From the NCBI GenBank assembly GCA_045629005.1, contig JAZQQJ010000063.1, forward strand, positions 1 through 49,285: a DNA stretch of 49,285 bases, written 5' to 3'. Source of the DNA: RGIG3528 sp045629005. GTDB taxonomy: Bacteria; Bacillota; Clostridia; Lachnospirales; Lachnospiraceae. Every line of letters starts with the position of its first letter. Position 1 is the stretch's first letter. The notes below the pieces were generated by a model. It searched no databases and was not told where the DNA came from. It was given only the letters and a program-made list of their open reading frames with translations. The translations under genes and the position numbers were made by a program. Positions 7,101-16,223 of this stretch are shown here, one piece after another.

Positions 7101-8516
7101 ATGGATAAACGTTCATTTATCCGTGGCTTGCAGTGTCCCAAGATGCTGTGGATGGATAGTAACATGGCCGACAAGGCCGACAATACAGAAGAAAATGACG
7201 AAACGGTAATGCCGGAAGGCTACAGAGCGGAAACTCTTGCCAAGGATTTCTTCCCTGAAGAGGAAGGTGTCACAAACTCGTTCAATGTGAACATATATGC
7301 AGACGAGCTTATGGCACATGTCGATATTCTGCGTGATTTCGGAGACTATGTCGACATAGTGGAGGTTCGTTGCGCTGTCAGAGTGAGTGATATCTGCCTT
7401 TATGAAATGGCTTACCAGAAGTACGTTCTGACAAAGAGCGGTAAGACTGTCCGCAACGTGTACAACCTTCACCTCAACAAAGATTATGTCCGTGACGGAA
7501 GCATTGATGTCAGTCAGCTGTTTGAACTGAAGGATTGCACGGAGGATGTCACAAACAGAATCCCAAACGTAAAGGCAACATTAAGAAATATTCGTAAGTC
7601 ACTGTCCTCAAAGAAAGAACCTCAGAAAGAACTTTCGGAATCATGTTTTGAGCCGGGTGACTGCCCTTACTGGAATTATTGTTCGCGCGCCCTTGAGAAG
7701 CCGAATGTATTCGATGTGCACGGAATGCAAAGGAAAAAACAGTTCGATCTCCTTTCTGAAGGAGTTGTCACTTTTTCGGATATGATTTCCTACAAGCATG
7801 ACATACCCGAGAGTCAGTATCGTCAGGTGGACTTTGAAGTAAATAAAAAGCCGCCGGAGATGGATAAAAAGGCAATAAACCGCTTTTTAAAAACATTGAG
7901 TTATCCGCTCTATTACCTTGACTTTGAAGCTTATACAAAGGCAATTCCCGAGTTTGACGGCGTGTCGCCCTTCACTCAGATTCCTTTCCAGTATTCGCTG
8001 CACGTACAGAAGGTTAAGGGCTGTTCAACAGAGCATTTTGAATTTCTTGCAAAAGAGGGTACCGACCCGAGAAGGATGCTCGCCGAACAGCTTGTCAGAG
8101 ATATTCCTGAAAACGTGTGTGTACTTGCATATAACAGCACCTTTGAAAAATCTGTCATAAGTAAGCTCGCTTCGCAGTTTCCTGAGTTCTCGGTTCACCT
8201 TATGAATATTCATTCGAATGTTCAGGATTTGGAACTACCGTTCCGCACACACAGCTATTATTGCCGTGAAATGGCCGGCTCCTTTTCTCTGAAGGCAGTG
8301 CTGCCGGCGCTTTGTCCGGATGACCCGAAGCTTGACTACAATGCGCTTCGCGGTGTTCATAACGGAGCGGAAGCAAGTGCAACCTTTGCGGACCTTACAA
8401 ATCATACTTCGGAAGAAATAAAAAACATACGTGCCGGCCTTTTAAAGTATTGTGGCCTTGACACGTATGCAATGGTTAAAATTCTTGAAAAGCTTTATGC
8501 GGCTGTTAAAGCATAA
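7101..8516 (+). CDS. DUF2779 protein: Cas4-like Fe-S nuclease domain fused to a DEDD exonuclease-like domain
   Basis: A 471-residue protein of the DUF2779 family. The N-terminal part (about 1-200) looks like a PD-(D/E)XK/Cas4-type domain with four cysteines suited to an Fe-S cluster: Cys12 (LQCPKMLW), then Cys182, Cys188 and Cys194 (SCFEPGDCPYWNYC). A candidate active-site strand is VDIVEVR (84-90), with Arg where the lysine usually is. The C-terminal part (from about 265) carries YYLDFEAY with Asp and Glu at 274 and 276, LAYNSTFEKSVI, and YCGLDTYAM. These fit DEDD-type 3'-5' exonuclease motifs. It probably processes nucleic acid, in repair or defence; no substrate is known to me. GAAGAGAG precedes the ATG. 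Its 3' end overlaps the convergent gene by 11 bp. Confidence 0.8.
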   Translation: MDKRSFIRGLQCPKMLWMDSNMADKADNTEENDETVMPEGYRAETLAKDFFPEEEGVTNSFNVNIYADELMAHVDILRDFGDYVDIVEVRCAVRVSDICLYEMAYQKYVLTKSGKTVRNVYNLHLNKDYVRDGSIDVSQLFELKDCTEDVTNRIPNVKATLRNIRKSLSSKKEPQKELSESCFEPGDCPYWNYCSRALEKPNVFDVHGMQRKKQFDLLSEGVVTFSDMISYKHDIPESQYRQVDFEVNKKPPEMDKKAINRFLKTLSYPLYYLDFEAYTKAIPEFDGVSPFTQIPFQYSLHVQKVKGCSTEHFEFLAKEGTDPRRMLAEQLVRDIPENVCVLAYNSTFEKSVISKLASQFPEFSVHLMNIHSNVQDLELPFRTHSYYCREMAGSFSLKAVLPALCPDDPKLDYNALRGVHNGAEASATFADLTNHTSEEIKNIRAGLLKYCGLDTYAMVKILEKLYAAVKA

Positions 8517-9279
8517 TAATTGAAAACTGGCTTCCGCGTTGTCCGTTTGTATAACGATGCGAAAAATATCTGTCGGGATGGCACATTGTGCATGTCCCGA
8601 CTTTTTCTATGTTTTCGGGATGAACACCGAGCTGGATGAGACGCTCGCGGACAACACCGCGAAGGTTCAGCATGTATTTCTCTTCGCGTTTTTGATAGAA
8701 AACTGCAGCCTCTACAGGTCCGAGAAGTTCATCAACTGCGCTTATTACTTCGCTGCCGACTTCGAAACAGCACATATCGATGGCCGGACCGATGGCGGCG
8801 CGGATATTATTTACATCTGCGCCGAGTTCAATCATTTTAGTGATGGCTTCTTTTTCGATATCTGCCACAGTTGGACGCCAGCCGCAATGCAGCGCTCCGA
8901 CAACCTGGTTCACGGTGTCTTCAAGGAGCACAGGAACACAATCCGCGGTTGATATGGCTAAAGGCAGATTTTTGACTTTTGTGACATAACCATCGAATTG
9001 TAAAGGATTCGGAATGTTTTCAATAGGACGGGCATCGCCTATTTCGGCTACGTGAATCTGATTTCCGTGAACTTGTTTTCCAAAGACAACCTTTGTCTGG
9101 GGAATGCCGCAGGCTTCGAGAAAACGGCGCCAGTTTTCCTGTACGTTTTCAATGTCATCTCCTCTGTCAACACCGAGGTTCAGCGAAGTAAATATGCCTG
9201 TGCTGACACCGTCCAGCCTTGTGGAAAAGCCGTGCTGGGATTTGAGAATTGTGGATTTTTCGATTTCACAGAGAGCCAT
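8506..9279 (-). CDS. pgeF: Laccase-domain protein of the YfiH/PgeF family
   Basis: A 257-residue multicopper-oxidase-fold protein now known as a purine nucleoside-handling or peptidoglycan-editing factor rather than a laccase. Family landmarks are GFSTRLDGVSTGIFTSLNLG, KQVHGNQIHV, the metal-site ADC in AISTADCVPV, ALHCGWRPTV (most members read HAGWRG), and GPAIDMCCFEVG. The C-terminus GTCTMCHPDRYFSHRYTNGQRGSQFS contains the usual SHR-R-G block. Members occur in the cytoplasm and act on adenosine/inosine or mis-made UDP-MurNAc species. GAGGTG 5 nt upstream selects ATG 9279; a TTG at 9330 would add 17 basic residues without a ribosome site. It is convergent with the DUF2779 gene. Confidence 0.87.
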   Translation of the reverse strand: MALCEIEKSTILKSQHGFSTRLDGVSTGIFTSLNLGVDRGDDIENVQENWRRFLEACGIPQTKVVFGKQVHGNQIHVAEIGDARPIENIPNPLQFDGYVTKVKNLPLAISTADCVPVLLEDTVNQVVGALHCGWRPTVADIEKEAITKMIELGADVNNIRAAIGPAIDMCCFEVGSEVISAVDELLGPVEAAVFYQKREEKYMLNLRGVVRERLIQLGVHPENIEKVGTCTMCHPDRYFSHRYTNGQRGSQFSIIML

Positions 9280-9475
9280 GGAACACCTCGTTTTTGTTTT
9301 AACTATAGACTTTTTTACAGGCTTTGCCAAGTGAAAATAATTCTTCGTTAATCATAATACCAATGCGTAATAAAGTGTGCTATACTTCATTCGGACGGAA
9401 AGTCCATAATATTCACATTTCGGTCAAAGAAGGTCGATATACTTTACAGACGCAGTCTTTGACATAGGGGAAAAT

Positions 9476-10681
9476 ATGAAAAAGAAAAATCCGTACAATG
9501 TAATACTTATTTCCGTAGATGCACTTGCAAAGCCTGATGTTCAGCGTATTTCGGGTCTTTCTGCGTTTAAGTGGCTGACGGACAACGGTACTTTCTGTGA
9601 CAATATGACAACGGTGTTTCCGACTATTACCTATCCGATTCACACATCTGCAATTACAGGTGTGCGCCCGGATAAGCATAACATTTTCCACAATGAACCC
9701 TGGCAGGAGGACGTTCCCGACGACCTTCGAAAATGGTTTTGGGAAGTGAGTGATATAGGGGCGCGTACGCTCTGGAAGGCCGCCTCTGAAAAAGGGCTTA
9801 AAGTCGCATCACTTCTTTGGCCTGTTTCCGGAAAAGGTTTTGGAAGCATACGTTGGGATTTCCCGGAGTGCATGCCTCTCCGCGGTGAGAACCCTGTTGT
9901 CAAATATTTTAAGTATGCGACAAAAACGTGGCTTGCTTACACACAGATTAAATGGGGCAAAGAGCGAAAGAGCAGTAAACGCGGTGATGTTGATGATTAC
10001 TGCTGTTTCCTTACGGAACGCCTTCTCGAGAAGAAAAATGTACCGGACCTTATTACGATTCATTTTGCTGATACGGATTTCTCGAGGCATGATTTTGGCG
10101 TCGGTTCCGAGAATGACGAGAAAGCCATACTTCATACGAATGATATGGTGCAGAGGCTTATCGATGCTGTAAATAAAAGAGGCCTCCTTGAAAAAACGGT
10201 GTTTGTTGTTATGAGCGATCATGGTCAGGAAAATGTTGTAAACGGCTATATCCCTCTTGACGAAACGCTCTGTGACGCAGGCATCGGCAGGGCGCAGTCT
10301 GTAGGTATGGGCGCATATATTTACGCCAAAGACAATAACAAAGCCGTTGAATATTTAAAGGCACATAAAGAGGAGCTTCATATCGAGACGATACTTGAAA
10401 ATGACGAGCTTCGCAAAATGCATGCACCGAAGGATATTACGCTTGCGGTTCAATCAGCCGAAGGCTATGGCTATGTTGACAGAAACTGCAATTGTGACCA
10501 TAAAGGAGATCATGGCTTTGGTGTAGATCATCCTACGGCAAAGACTCTTTTGTGGCTTTGCGGTGGGCCCTTTAAAAAGGGTGAAAGGCTTGAAAGTGTT
10601 GATGTTGTGGACATTGCCCCCACGATTTCGGTACTTATGGGCCTTGACATGCCCGGCTGTGACGGCAAATCATTAATTTAA
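9476..10681 (+). CDS. Alkaline phosphatase superfamily phosphodiesterase/nucleotide pyrophosphatase
   Basis: A 401-residue type I phosphodiesterase/NPP-like enzyme. The first metal-binding Asp is Asp15 in LISVDALAKPD. The nucleophile motif is VFPTITYPIHTSAITG (Thr50 or Thr52), followed by the family-typical RPDKHNI. Later metal ligands are visible in HFADTDFSRHDFG, MSDHGQ and HKGDHGFGVDH, and DVVDIAPTISVLMGL closes the fold. Enzymes of this group hydrolyse phosphodiesters or pyrophosphates of nucleotides, sugar alcohols or lipids. There is no signal peptide, so a cytoplasmic substrate is likely, unlike most secreted NPPs. AGGGGAAAAT precedes the ATG. It is monocistronic by spacing. The substrate is unknown. 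Confidence 0.82.
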   Translation: MKKKNPYNVILISVDALAKPDVQRISGLSAFKWLTDNGTFCDNMTTVFPTITYPIHTSAITGVRPDKHNIFHNEPWQEDVPDDLRKWFWEVSDIGARTLWKAASEKGLKVASLLWPVSGKGFGSIRWDFPECMPLRGENPVVKYFKYATKTWLAYTQIKWGKERKSSKRGDVDDYCCFLTERLLEKKNVPDLITIHFADTDFSRHDFGVGSENDEKAILHTNDMVQRLIDAVNKRGLLEKTVFVVMSDHGQENVVNGYIPLDETLCDAGIGRAQSVGMGAYIYAKDNNKAVEYLKAHKEELHIETILENDELRKMHAPKDITLAVQSAEGYGYVDRNCNCDHKGDHGFGVDHPTAKTLLWLCGGPFKKGERLESVDVVDIAPTISVLMGLDMPGCDGKSLI

Positions 10682-10814
10682 GCAGTGACATTTTCGGATT
10701 CCTTCCGATAAATGCTTATACATGGTATTTTGGGTTTAATCTAATGCAGACCGTTAAACTGTTTTAAAGTAAAGGCGGTTATGAATTTAATGCAGAAAGG
10801 TAAATAAACAGGAA

Positions 10815-13181
10815 ATGGAAAGAAACAACAGACCTGCAAGTCACAATAAAAATGTGACAGGCAGCGCAAACGTGAACAAAAGAGGAAGTGGTCTCGGTAC
10901 CGGTCCCGTAGGCACAGGTACAGGAAGAAGGAACAGCACCGGAGCGGGCGGCGGCGGAACGAGAGCAGCCGGTATCGGCGGTGGCGGACTCCTTCTCATT
11001 GCTATTGCCTTTTTCCTTTTAAGGGGCTTTTTCGGAGGCGGGAGCGATACAGATACAGGAAGCGGCACACAGAGCAATATTGGTTCTACCGTGAGCTCCC
11101 TTCTCAGCTCTTTTGTTGACACAAGCGCAGTTACGGGACTTGGCAGCGGAAGCAATGATACATCCGCATATACATGGACTTCAGGAAGCACCACGTCATC
11201 GCTTGATGAGAGCGTTGCTGCAGGCTCAAGAGCAAAGCGTACGGAAATCATCGGGAACAATAAAGACGTTGTCACGATAATGGTTTATATGTGCGGTACC
11301 GACCTTGAATCCAAGAACGGTATGGCAACATCAGACCTTTCCGAAATGGCCGCAGCCACAATAAGCGACAATGTTAATCTCATTGTTTACACAGGTGGCT
11401 GTACAAAATGGAAGAACAGCATTGTAAGCAGTTCGAAGAACCAGATTTACAGGGTTAAGGATGGCGGGCTCATCTGTCTCGAACAGGACATGGGAACAGG
11501 CTCAATGACCGATCCCGCAACACTTACAGAGTTCATTAAGTACTGCACAAAGAATTTCCCTGCTAACAGAAACGAACTTATTTTCTGGGATCACGGCGGC
11601 GGTTCCATCTCGGGCTTCGGCTATGACGAAAAGAACAAAAACAGCGGTTCCATGAATCTTGCAGGCATTGACAAGGCGCTTAAGAATTCCGGAGCAACGT
11701 TTGATTTCATAGGATTTGATGCATGTCTTATGGGCACGCTTGAGAGTGCGCTCACGCTTGAGAAGTATGCAGACTACATGATTGCTTCTGAGGAAACAGA
11801 GCCCGGCGTTGGCTGGTACTATACAAACTGGCTTACAGAGCTTTCAAAGAATACATCAAAGCCTACCATCGAAATCGGAAAGAGAATCGTTGACGATTTC
11901 GTTGATGTATGTAATCAGAGATGCAACGGACAGAAGACAACACTTGCCGTTACAGACCTTGCAGAGCTTATCAACACTGTTCCTTCAGAACTTACCGATT
12001 TTGCAAAGAACATTAACAGCCTTGTGACCGGTAAGGAATACAAGAAAGTTTCAACCGCAAGAAATAATACAAGAGAGTTTGCGGTTTCATCAAAAATCGA
12101 TCAGGTTGACCTTGTTAATCTTTGCGAAAACCTTGGTACATCGGAGGCAGCAGACCTTGCAAATGCAATAAAGGGTGCGGTTAAGTACAACAGACATTCA
12201 CAGAATATGTCTGATTCAAACGGAATTGCAATTTACTTCCCGTACAGAAAGGCTGCAAATCTCAAGAAGGCAAAGCAGGTTTATGAGCAGATCGGTATGG
12301 ATGATGAGTATTCGCGTTGTATTACCGAATTTGCCGGTGTTGAAGTTTCCGGTCAGGAGACAACAGGCGGTTCATCCACATCTCCGCTTTCAACACTTCT
12401 TGGTGGCGGTTCATCATCTTCATCATCAGCAGGCGGAAGTGTTGACTCCATTACATCACTTCTCGGCGGACTTCTTGGTGGCTCGGATTTTAGCTTCCTT
12501 AGCGGAAAATCCTTGTCAAACGAAGAAACTGCACAATACCTTGCAGCAAACTACTTCGATCCGAATGCACTCGTATGGACAAATCAGGGCGGAACAAAGA
12601 AGCTTGTACTTTCCGATTCCCAGTGGGATCTCGTTCAGGCACTTGATTTGAACGTATTTGTTGATGACGGAGAAGGTTACATTGACCTTGGTCTCGACAA
12701 TCAGTTCGAGTTTGATAATGACGGCAACCTCATAGGTGAATACGACGGCACATGGCTTGCAATCAATAATAACGTTGTTGCATACTATCATACCGATTCA
12801 ACAGGTGATGCATCGAACTATTCCCAGAGCGGTTATGTTCCCGCAATGGTAAACGGTGAGCGTGTTGAGCTTATTCTTGTCTTTGACAATGCACATCCGA
12901 ATGGATATGTTGCAGGTGTAAGAAACGTTTACAAGAACAACGAAACAGAAACGGTTGCAAAGAGTGCTGTTAATCTTGAGCCCGGTGACAAGATTGATTT
13001 CCTTTGCGACTACTACGGCTACGATGGCGAGTATCAGGACAGCTACTACCTTGGCGAACAGATGATTTACAACGGAAATCTTGTTATTTCCTATGTGTCC
13101 ATCGCGGGTGAGAAGACAGAGGCTTCATACCGCTTTACCGATATTTACCAGCAGCATTATTGGACACCTGTTATAAAGTAA
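10815..13181 (+). CDS. Membrane-anchored clostripain-like (C11) cysteine peptidase
   Basis: A 788-residue C11-family peptidase. The catalytic dyad is His260 in FWDHGGGS and Cys304 in GFDACLMG; VTIMVYMCGTDLES (153-166) is the first strand of the caspase-like fold. The N-terminus is a Gly/Ser/Thr-rich tail (1-57), then one TM segment (about 58-72) and a second flexible linker, so the catalytic part should lie outside the cell on a type II anchor. After the peptidase domain (about 150-515) comes another Gly/Ser linker (about 516-565) and a C-terminal beta-rich domain (about 570-788) that I cannot name. C11 enzymes cut after Arg/Lys and self-process. The ribosome site is weak. A terminator follows at 13227-13254. 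Confidence 0.86.
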   Translation: MERNNRPASHNKNVTGSANVNKRGSGLGTGPVGTGTGRRNSTGAGGGGTRAAGIGGGGLLLIAIAFFLLRGFFGGGSDTDTGSGTQSNIGSTVSSLLSSFVDTSAVTGLGSGSNDTSAYTWTSGSTTSSLDESVAAGSRAKRTEIIGNNKDVVTIMVYMCGTDLESKNGMATSDLSEMAAATISDNVNLIVYTGGCTKWKNSIVSSSKNQIYRVKDGGLICLEQDMGTGSMTDPATLTEFIKYCTKNFPANRNELIFWDHGGGSISGFGYDEKNKNSGSMNLAGIDKALKNSGATFDFIGFDACLMGTLESALTLEKYADYMIASEETEPGVGWYYTNWLTELSKNTSKPTIEIGKRIVDDFVDVCNQRCNGQKTTLAVTDLAELINTVPSELTDFAKNINSLVTGKEYKKVSTARNNTREFAVSSKIDQVDLVNLCENLGTSEAADLANAIKGAVKYNRHSQNMSDSNGIAIYFPYRKAANLKKAKQVYEQIGMDDEYSRCITEFAGVEVSGQETTGGSSTSPLSTLLGGGSSSSSSAGGSVDSITSLLGGLLGGSDFSFLSGKSLSNEETAQYLAANYFDPNALVWTNQGGTKKLVLSDSQWDLVQALDLNVFVDDGEGYIDLGLDNQFEFDNDGNLIGEYDGTWLAINNNVVAYYHTDSTGDASNYSQSGYVPAMVNGERVELILVFDNAHPNGYVAGVRNVYKNNETETVAKSAVNLEPGDKIDFLCDYYGYDGEYQDSYYLGEQMIYNGNLVISYVSIAGEKTEASYRFTDIYQQHYWTPVIK

Positions 13182-13226
13182 AATTAAGAGCGGGCCGGCA
13201 GCCTGTTTAAAACCATTGGAACAAAC

Positions 13227-13254
13227 GAGCCGTAGTTACGCTACGGCTCATTTT
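13227..13254 (+). terminator. Terminator-like hairpin abutting the ribosome site of the CPBP gene
   Basis: A perfect 9-bp stem (GAGCCGTAG at 13227-13235, CTACGGCTC at 13241-13249) with loop TTACG is followed by A and only four T. The ribosome site of the next gene (AAAGAGG, 13257-13263) starts 3 nt later. It probably ends the peptidase transcript, leakily. Confidence 0.7.
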
Positions 13255-13267
13255 GGAAAGAGGAACC

Positions 13268-14077
13268 ATGAAAAAGATTATCGAATTTAAAGAAAAACAC
13301 ACAAGATGGTTTTCGCTTATCGTCTGTGTGTTAATGTGCTGTTTTGTATTGCTTCGTAAGCTTTGCGACGGCATTTTCAACGTTTTTGGATATGATACGA
13401 ATCTCTATTGGCTGATGCGCCAGATTGCACTTATGATTCCCGTCATGGTTCTTGTTATTCTGTCAGGACAGCTCAAGGCTTTGAAATGGAATACAAAAGG
13501 CTTTTTTAAAGGGCTTTTGGCAGGTGGTTATATTATCGCTATTTCAGCAATTGTTCTTTGGACAACCTTTTCAATCATTGCGGAGGACAACGTAGGGCTT
13601 AAGAGTGCAGCGGAAATTGTTCAGTTCATTCTGCTTATGCTGTTTATAGGAATGACAGAAGAATTCGTCTACAGGGGCATCATTACAGATTCACTTCTTG
13701 CTAAATACGATGAAACAGGCAAAGGTCTTGCAAGTGCTATCATCATCTCGGGAGTTCTTTTCGGATTGTCTCATCTTACAAATATAGTCGGAGCCGATGA
13801 CGTTTTTGCTGTTTTACAGCAGGTTATCCAGACATGTTTCCTTGGAGCGCTTCTGGCAGCTGTTTATTTCAGAAGCAGATGCATCTGGGCACCGGTTTTT
13901 CTTCATGCATTGTTTGACTTTGCAACAGACAGTGCTTGCGGATTGTTTGCAGAGCGCACGCTTGGAGCGCCCGGAGAAACCAACAGTTCGATTTGGGTGA
14001 ATCTTGCAATTGTGGCATTGTATCTCGTTGTAACACTGTTTATTCTCAGAAGGAAAAAACGTGAGGTGAAGAAATGA
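13268..14077 (+). CDS. CPBP-family intramembrane metalloprotease
   Basis: A 269-residue polytopic membrane protein of the CPBP (CAAX protease and bacteriocin-processing) family. The three conserved blocks are intact: EEFVYRG with Glu131, Glu132 and Arg136; FGLSHL with His169; and FLHALFD with His213 and Asp217. At least six hydrophobic segments surround them. Bacterial members are linked to bacteriocin immunity, peptide processing or protein sorting; the substrate here is unknown. AAAGAGG at 13257-13263 selects ATG 13268 rather than TTG 13253. The stop overlaps the start of the GH31 gene by 4 nt (ATGA), so translation is coupled to a cytoplasmic glucosidase, an odd pairing. Confidence 0.86.
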   Translation: MKKIIEFKEKHTRWFSLIVCVLMCCFVLLRKLCDGIFNVFGYDTNLYWLMRQIALMIPVMVLVILSGQLKALKWNTKGFFKGLLAGGYIIAISAIVLWTTFSIIAEDNVGLKSAAEIVQFILLMLFIGMTEEFVYRGIITDSLLAKYDETGKGLASAIIISGVLFGLSHLTNIVGADDVFAVLQQVIQTCFLGALLAAVYFRSRCIWAPVFLHALFDFATDSACGLFAERTLGAPGETNSSIWVNLAIVALYLVVTLFILRRKKREVKK

Positions 14078-16023
14078 CAAGAAGATCTGTATTCGGTAAT
14101 CCCATTGAAACAGAAGCAATCCTTCAAAAGCCTGAGGCGGAGGAGTTTGAATCCGACAGGCTGACACGTACGGAGGAAGGCTTTAAGATTAGTCTTGGTG
14201 AAAAGGAAATGGTTTTCGGCCTTGGTGAGAACGTGCGTGGAATAAACAAGCGCGGTCACATCTACAAGAGCTTCTGTAGTGATAACCCTAATCATGATGA
14301 ATCAACAACATCACTTTATGGTGGTCACAACTTCTTCATCCTTTCGGATTCAAAACTTGGCGTATTTATTGACTGTCCTTTTGAAGTCACTTTTGACATA
14401 GGCTATACAGAAATATCAGAGCTTTCGATTAAGCTTGAACGTCAGGATTTTGAGCTGTATCTCATTGAGGGAGAAAGCTGCGACGCTGTTGTAAAAGAGT
14501 TCCGCGGACTTATCGGTATGAGTTACATTCCTCCGATTTGGGCATTCGGTTACGGTCAGTGTCGATGGAGTTACATGTCCGAGGAGGAAGTTCGTGAAGT
14601 TGCGGACCGCTTTAAAGAAAACGGGCTTCCGCTTGATATGATTTATCTTGATATCGATTACATGGATGGCTACAGAGACTTTACTATTAATCGCAAGTCT
14701 TTCCCAAATTTTGAGAAGCTTGTGGAAGATATGAAGGCGCGTAACATCCATCTTATCCCCATTATTGACGCGGGTATCAAAAAGGATGAGGGCTTTGATA
14801 CGTACGATGAAGGCCGTGAAAAGGGATATTTCTGCAAGGATGAAAACGGAGATGACTTCGTTGTCGGGGTATGGCCCGGCAAATGCTGTTTCCCTGATAT
14901 GCTGAACGATGAAGCAAGAGAGTGGTTCGGTAATAAATATAAGTTCCTCCTGGATAAGGGAATTGACGGTTTCTGGAACGATATGAACGAGCCTGCCATT
15001 TTCTATTCTGAGAAGAGGCTTAACCGGACTTTTGAAAAAATTAAGGCATATCAGAATGAAAACCTTGATATTGACAGCTTTTTCAGGGTCAAAGACATAT
15101 TTAACAATATTTCCAACTCCGACGAAGACTATGCCTCATTTTATCACAACTATAAGGGCAAAAAGGTTTGTCATAAGGACGTTCACAATCTTTTCGGCTA
15201 CTATATGACACGCGGTGCGTCTGAGGCTTTTGAACGCCTTGCACCTGATAAGCAGATTCTCATGTTCTCACGTGCGTCTTACATCGGAATGCATCGCTAC
15301 GGCGGCATCTGGCAGGGAGACAACAAATCCTGGTGGTCACATCTTCTTATGAACATTAAGATGATGCCTTCACTGAATATGTGCGGCTTCCTTTATACGG
15401 GTGCGGATTTAGGCGGCTTCGGCTGTGATACAACAGAAGACCTTGTGCTTCGTTGGCTTGCTTTTGGTGTATTTACGCCTCTTATGAGAAATCATTCTGC
15501 AGCGGGCACACGTCGTCAGGAACCATATCGCTTTAGCAACATCAAGGCATTTAGGGATGTAATGGGAGTCCGTTATAAGATGCTTCCATACATATACAGT
15601 GAATATATGAAGGCAGCTCTTCGAGGTACAATGATGTTCCGTCCGCTTGCCTTTGAATACTGCAACGATGATGTAATCTGTCATGTGGAAGATCAGCTTC
15701 TTCTGGGCGATTCGATAATGATTGCGCCTGTATATGAACAGAATGCTATCGGGCGCACGGTTTACATTCCGGAGCGTATGCAGCTTATCCGTTTCAAGAA
15801 CGGAGAAATAATTCGGGAAAAGATTTATGATAAAGGCGTCATTTACATCGACGTTGCATTGGATGAAGTCGTTATTTTCCTTCGTGAAAATCATGTCCTT
15901 CCGCTTTCGGAGGGAGGCATGTCCGTTCCGGAGACAGACATGGAACATCTTACATTCTTAAGCTTTGGAGAAGATGTTAATGCTTACGAGTATTACACAG
16001 AAGAAGGAATTAAAGAAATTTAA
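14074..16023 (+). CDS. Glycoside hydrolase family 31 (alpha-glucosidase/alpha-xylosidase type)
   Basis: A 649-residue retaining alpha-glycosidase of GH31. The nucleophile is Asp303 in GFWNDMNEPAIF and the acid/base Asp416 in WQGDNKSWW. PPIWAFGYGQCRWSYMSEEEV and LDIDYMDGYRDFT are typical of the barrel. The ordered fold is an N-terminal beta-sandwich (about 1-150), the barrel (about 150-560) and a C-terminal beta region with DQLLLGDSIMIAPV. There is no signal peptide, so it acts in the cytoplasm. The LDIDYMDGYRDFT variant is common in alpha-glucosidases acting on short maltosides or isomaltosides, though alpha-xylosidase activity is not excluded. GTGAGG overlaps the end of the CPBP gene, giving translational coupling. 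A strong terminator follows. Confidence 0.9.
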   Translation: MTRRSVFGNPIETEAILQKPEAEEFESDRLTRTEEGFKISLGEKEMVFGLGENVRGINKRGHIYKSFCSDNPNHDESTTSLYGGHNFFILSDSKLGVFIDCPFEVTFDIGYTEISELSIKLERQDFELYLIEGESCDAVVKEFRGLIGMSYIPPIWAFGYGQCRWSYMSEEEVREVADRFKENGLPLDMIYLDIDYMDGYRDFTINRKSFPNFEKLVEDMKARNIHLIPIIDAGIKKDEGFDTYDEGREKGYFCKDENGDDFVVGVWPGKCCFPDMLNDEAREWFGNKYKFLLDKGIDGFWNDMNEPAIFYSEKRLNRTFEKIKAYQNENLDIDSFFRVKDIFNNISNSDEDYASFYHNYKGKKVCHKDVHNLFGYYMTRGASEAFERLAPDKQILMFSRASYIGMHRYGGIWQGDNKSWWSHLLMNIKMMPSLNMCGFLYTGADLGGFGCDTTEDLVLRWLAFGVFTPLMRNHSAAGTRRQEPYRFSNIKAFRDVMGVRYKMLPYIYSEYMKAALRGTMMFRPLAFEYCNDDVICHVEDQLLLGDSIMIAPVYEQNAIGRTVYIPERMQLIRFKNGEIIREKIYDKGVIYIDVALDEVVIFLRENHVLPLSEGGMSVPETDMEHLTFLSFGEDVNAYEYYTEEGIKEI

Positions 16024-16029
16024 TAACAT

Positions 16030-16068
16030 AAACCCGCGCAGGCTTAGTCCGCGTGGGTTTGTTTTTTT
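16030..16068 (+). terminator. Intrinsic terminator of the CPBP-GH31 operon
   Basis: A 10-bp stem (AAACCCGCGC at 16030-16039, GCGTGGGTTT at 16051-16060, one G-U) with an 11-nt loop is followed by GTTTTTTT, 6 nt after the GH31 stop. Confidence 0.88.
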
Positions 16069-16126
16069 GAACATTATTATTCCGGGATGCATTTTTGAAC
16101 ACATTGATTACAGGACAGGTTTACGC

Positions 16127-16182
16127 TTTGTAGAAAAAATAATCTACAAACTGTCGAAAACGTGTCTGTAATATAGTATACT
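16127..16182 (+). promoter_or_regulatory. Candidate promoter and inverted repeat upstream of the XRE gene
   Basis: A perfect 7-bp inverted repeat (TTTGTAG at 16127-16133, CTACAAA at 16144-16150) lies just before a TATACT -10 candidate (16177-16182) with a poor -35. Looser ACAG/CTGT flanks extend the symmetry. It could be the autoregulatory operator of the XRE protein; this is inference. Confidence 0.35.
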
Positions 16183-16223
16183 GTTGTTGTAACATAAATT
16201 CCGACGAAGGAGAGATGCCTATT

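Noticed and set aside
7101..8516. Cas4 of a CRISPR adaptation module
   Set aside because: The Fe-S nuclease-like half is fused to an exonuclease-like half as in DUF2779, and no Cas1/Cas2 or array is nearby.
8506..9279. Calling the YfiH-family protein a true laccase
   Set aside because: The single-domain YfiH/PgeF family lacks the multicopper blue-copper site set; purine nucleoside or cell-wall editing roles are better supported.
9052..9351. Open frames on the plus strand opposite the PgeF-type gene
   Set aside because: They are mirror frames of a well-supported family protein, with no ribosome sites or recognisable motifs.
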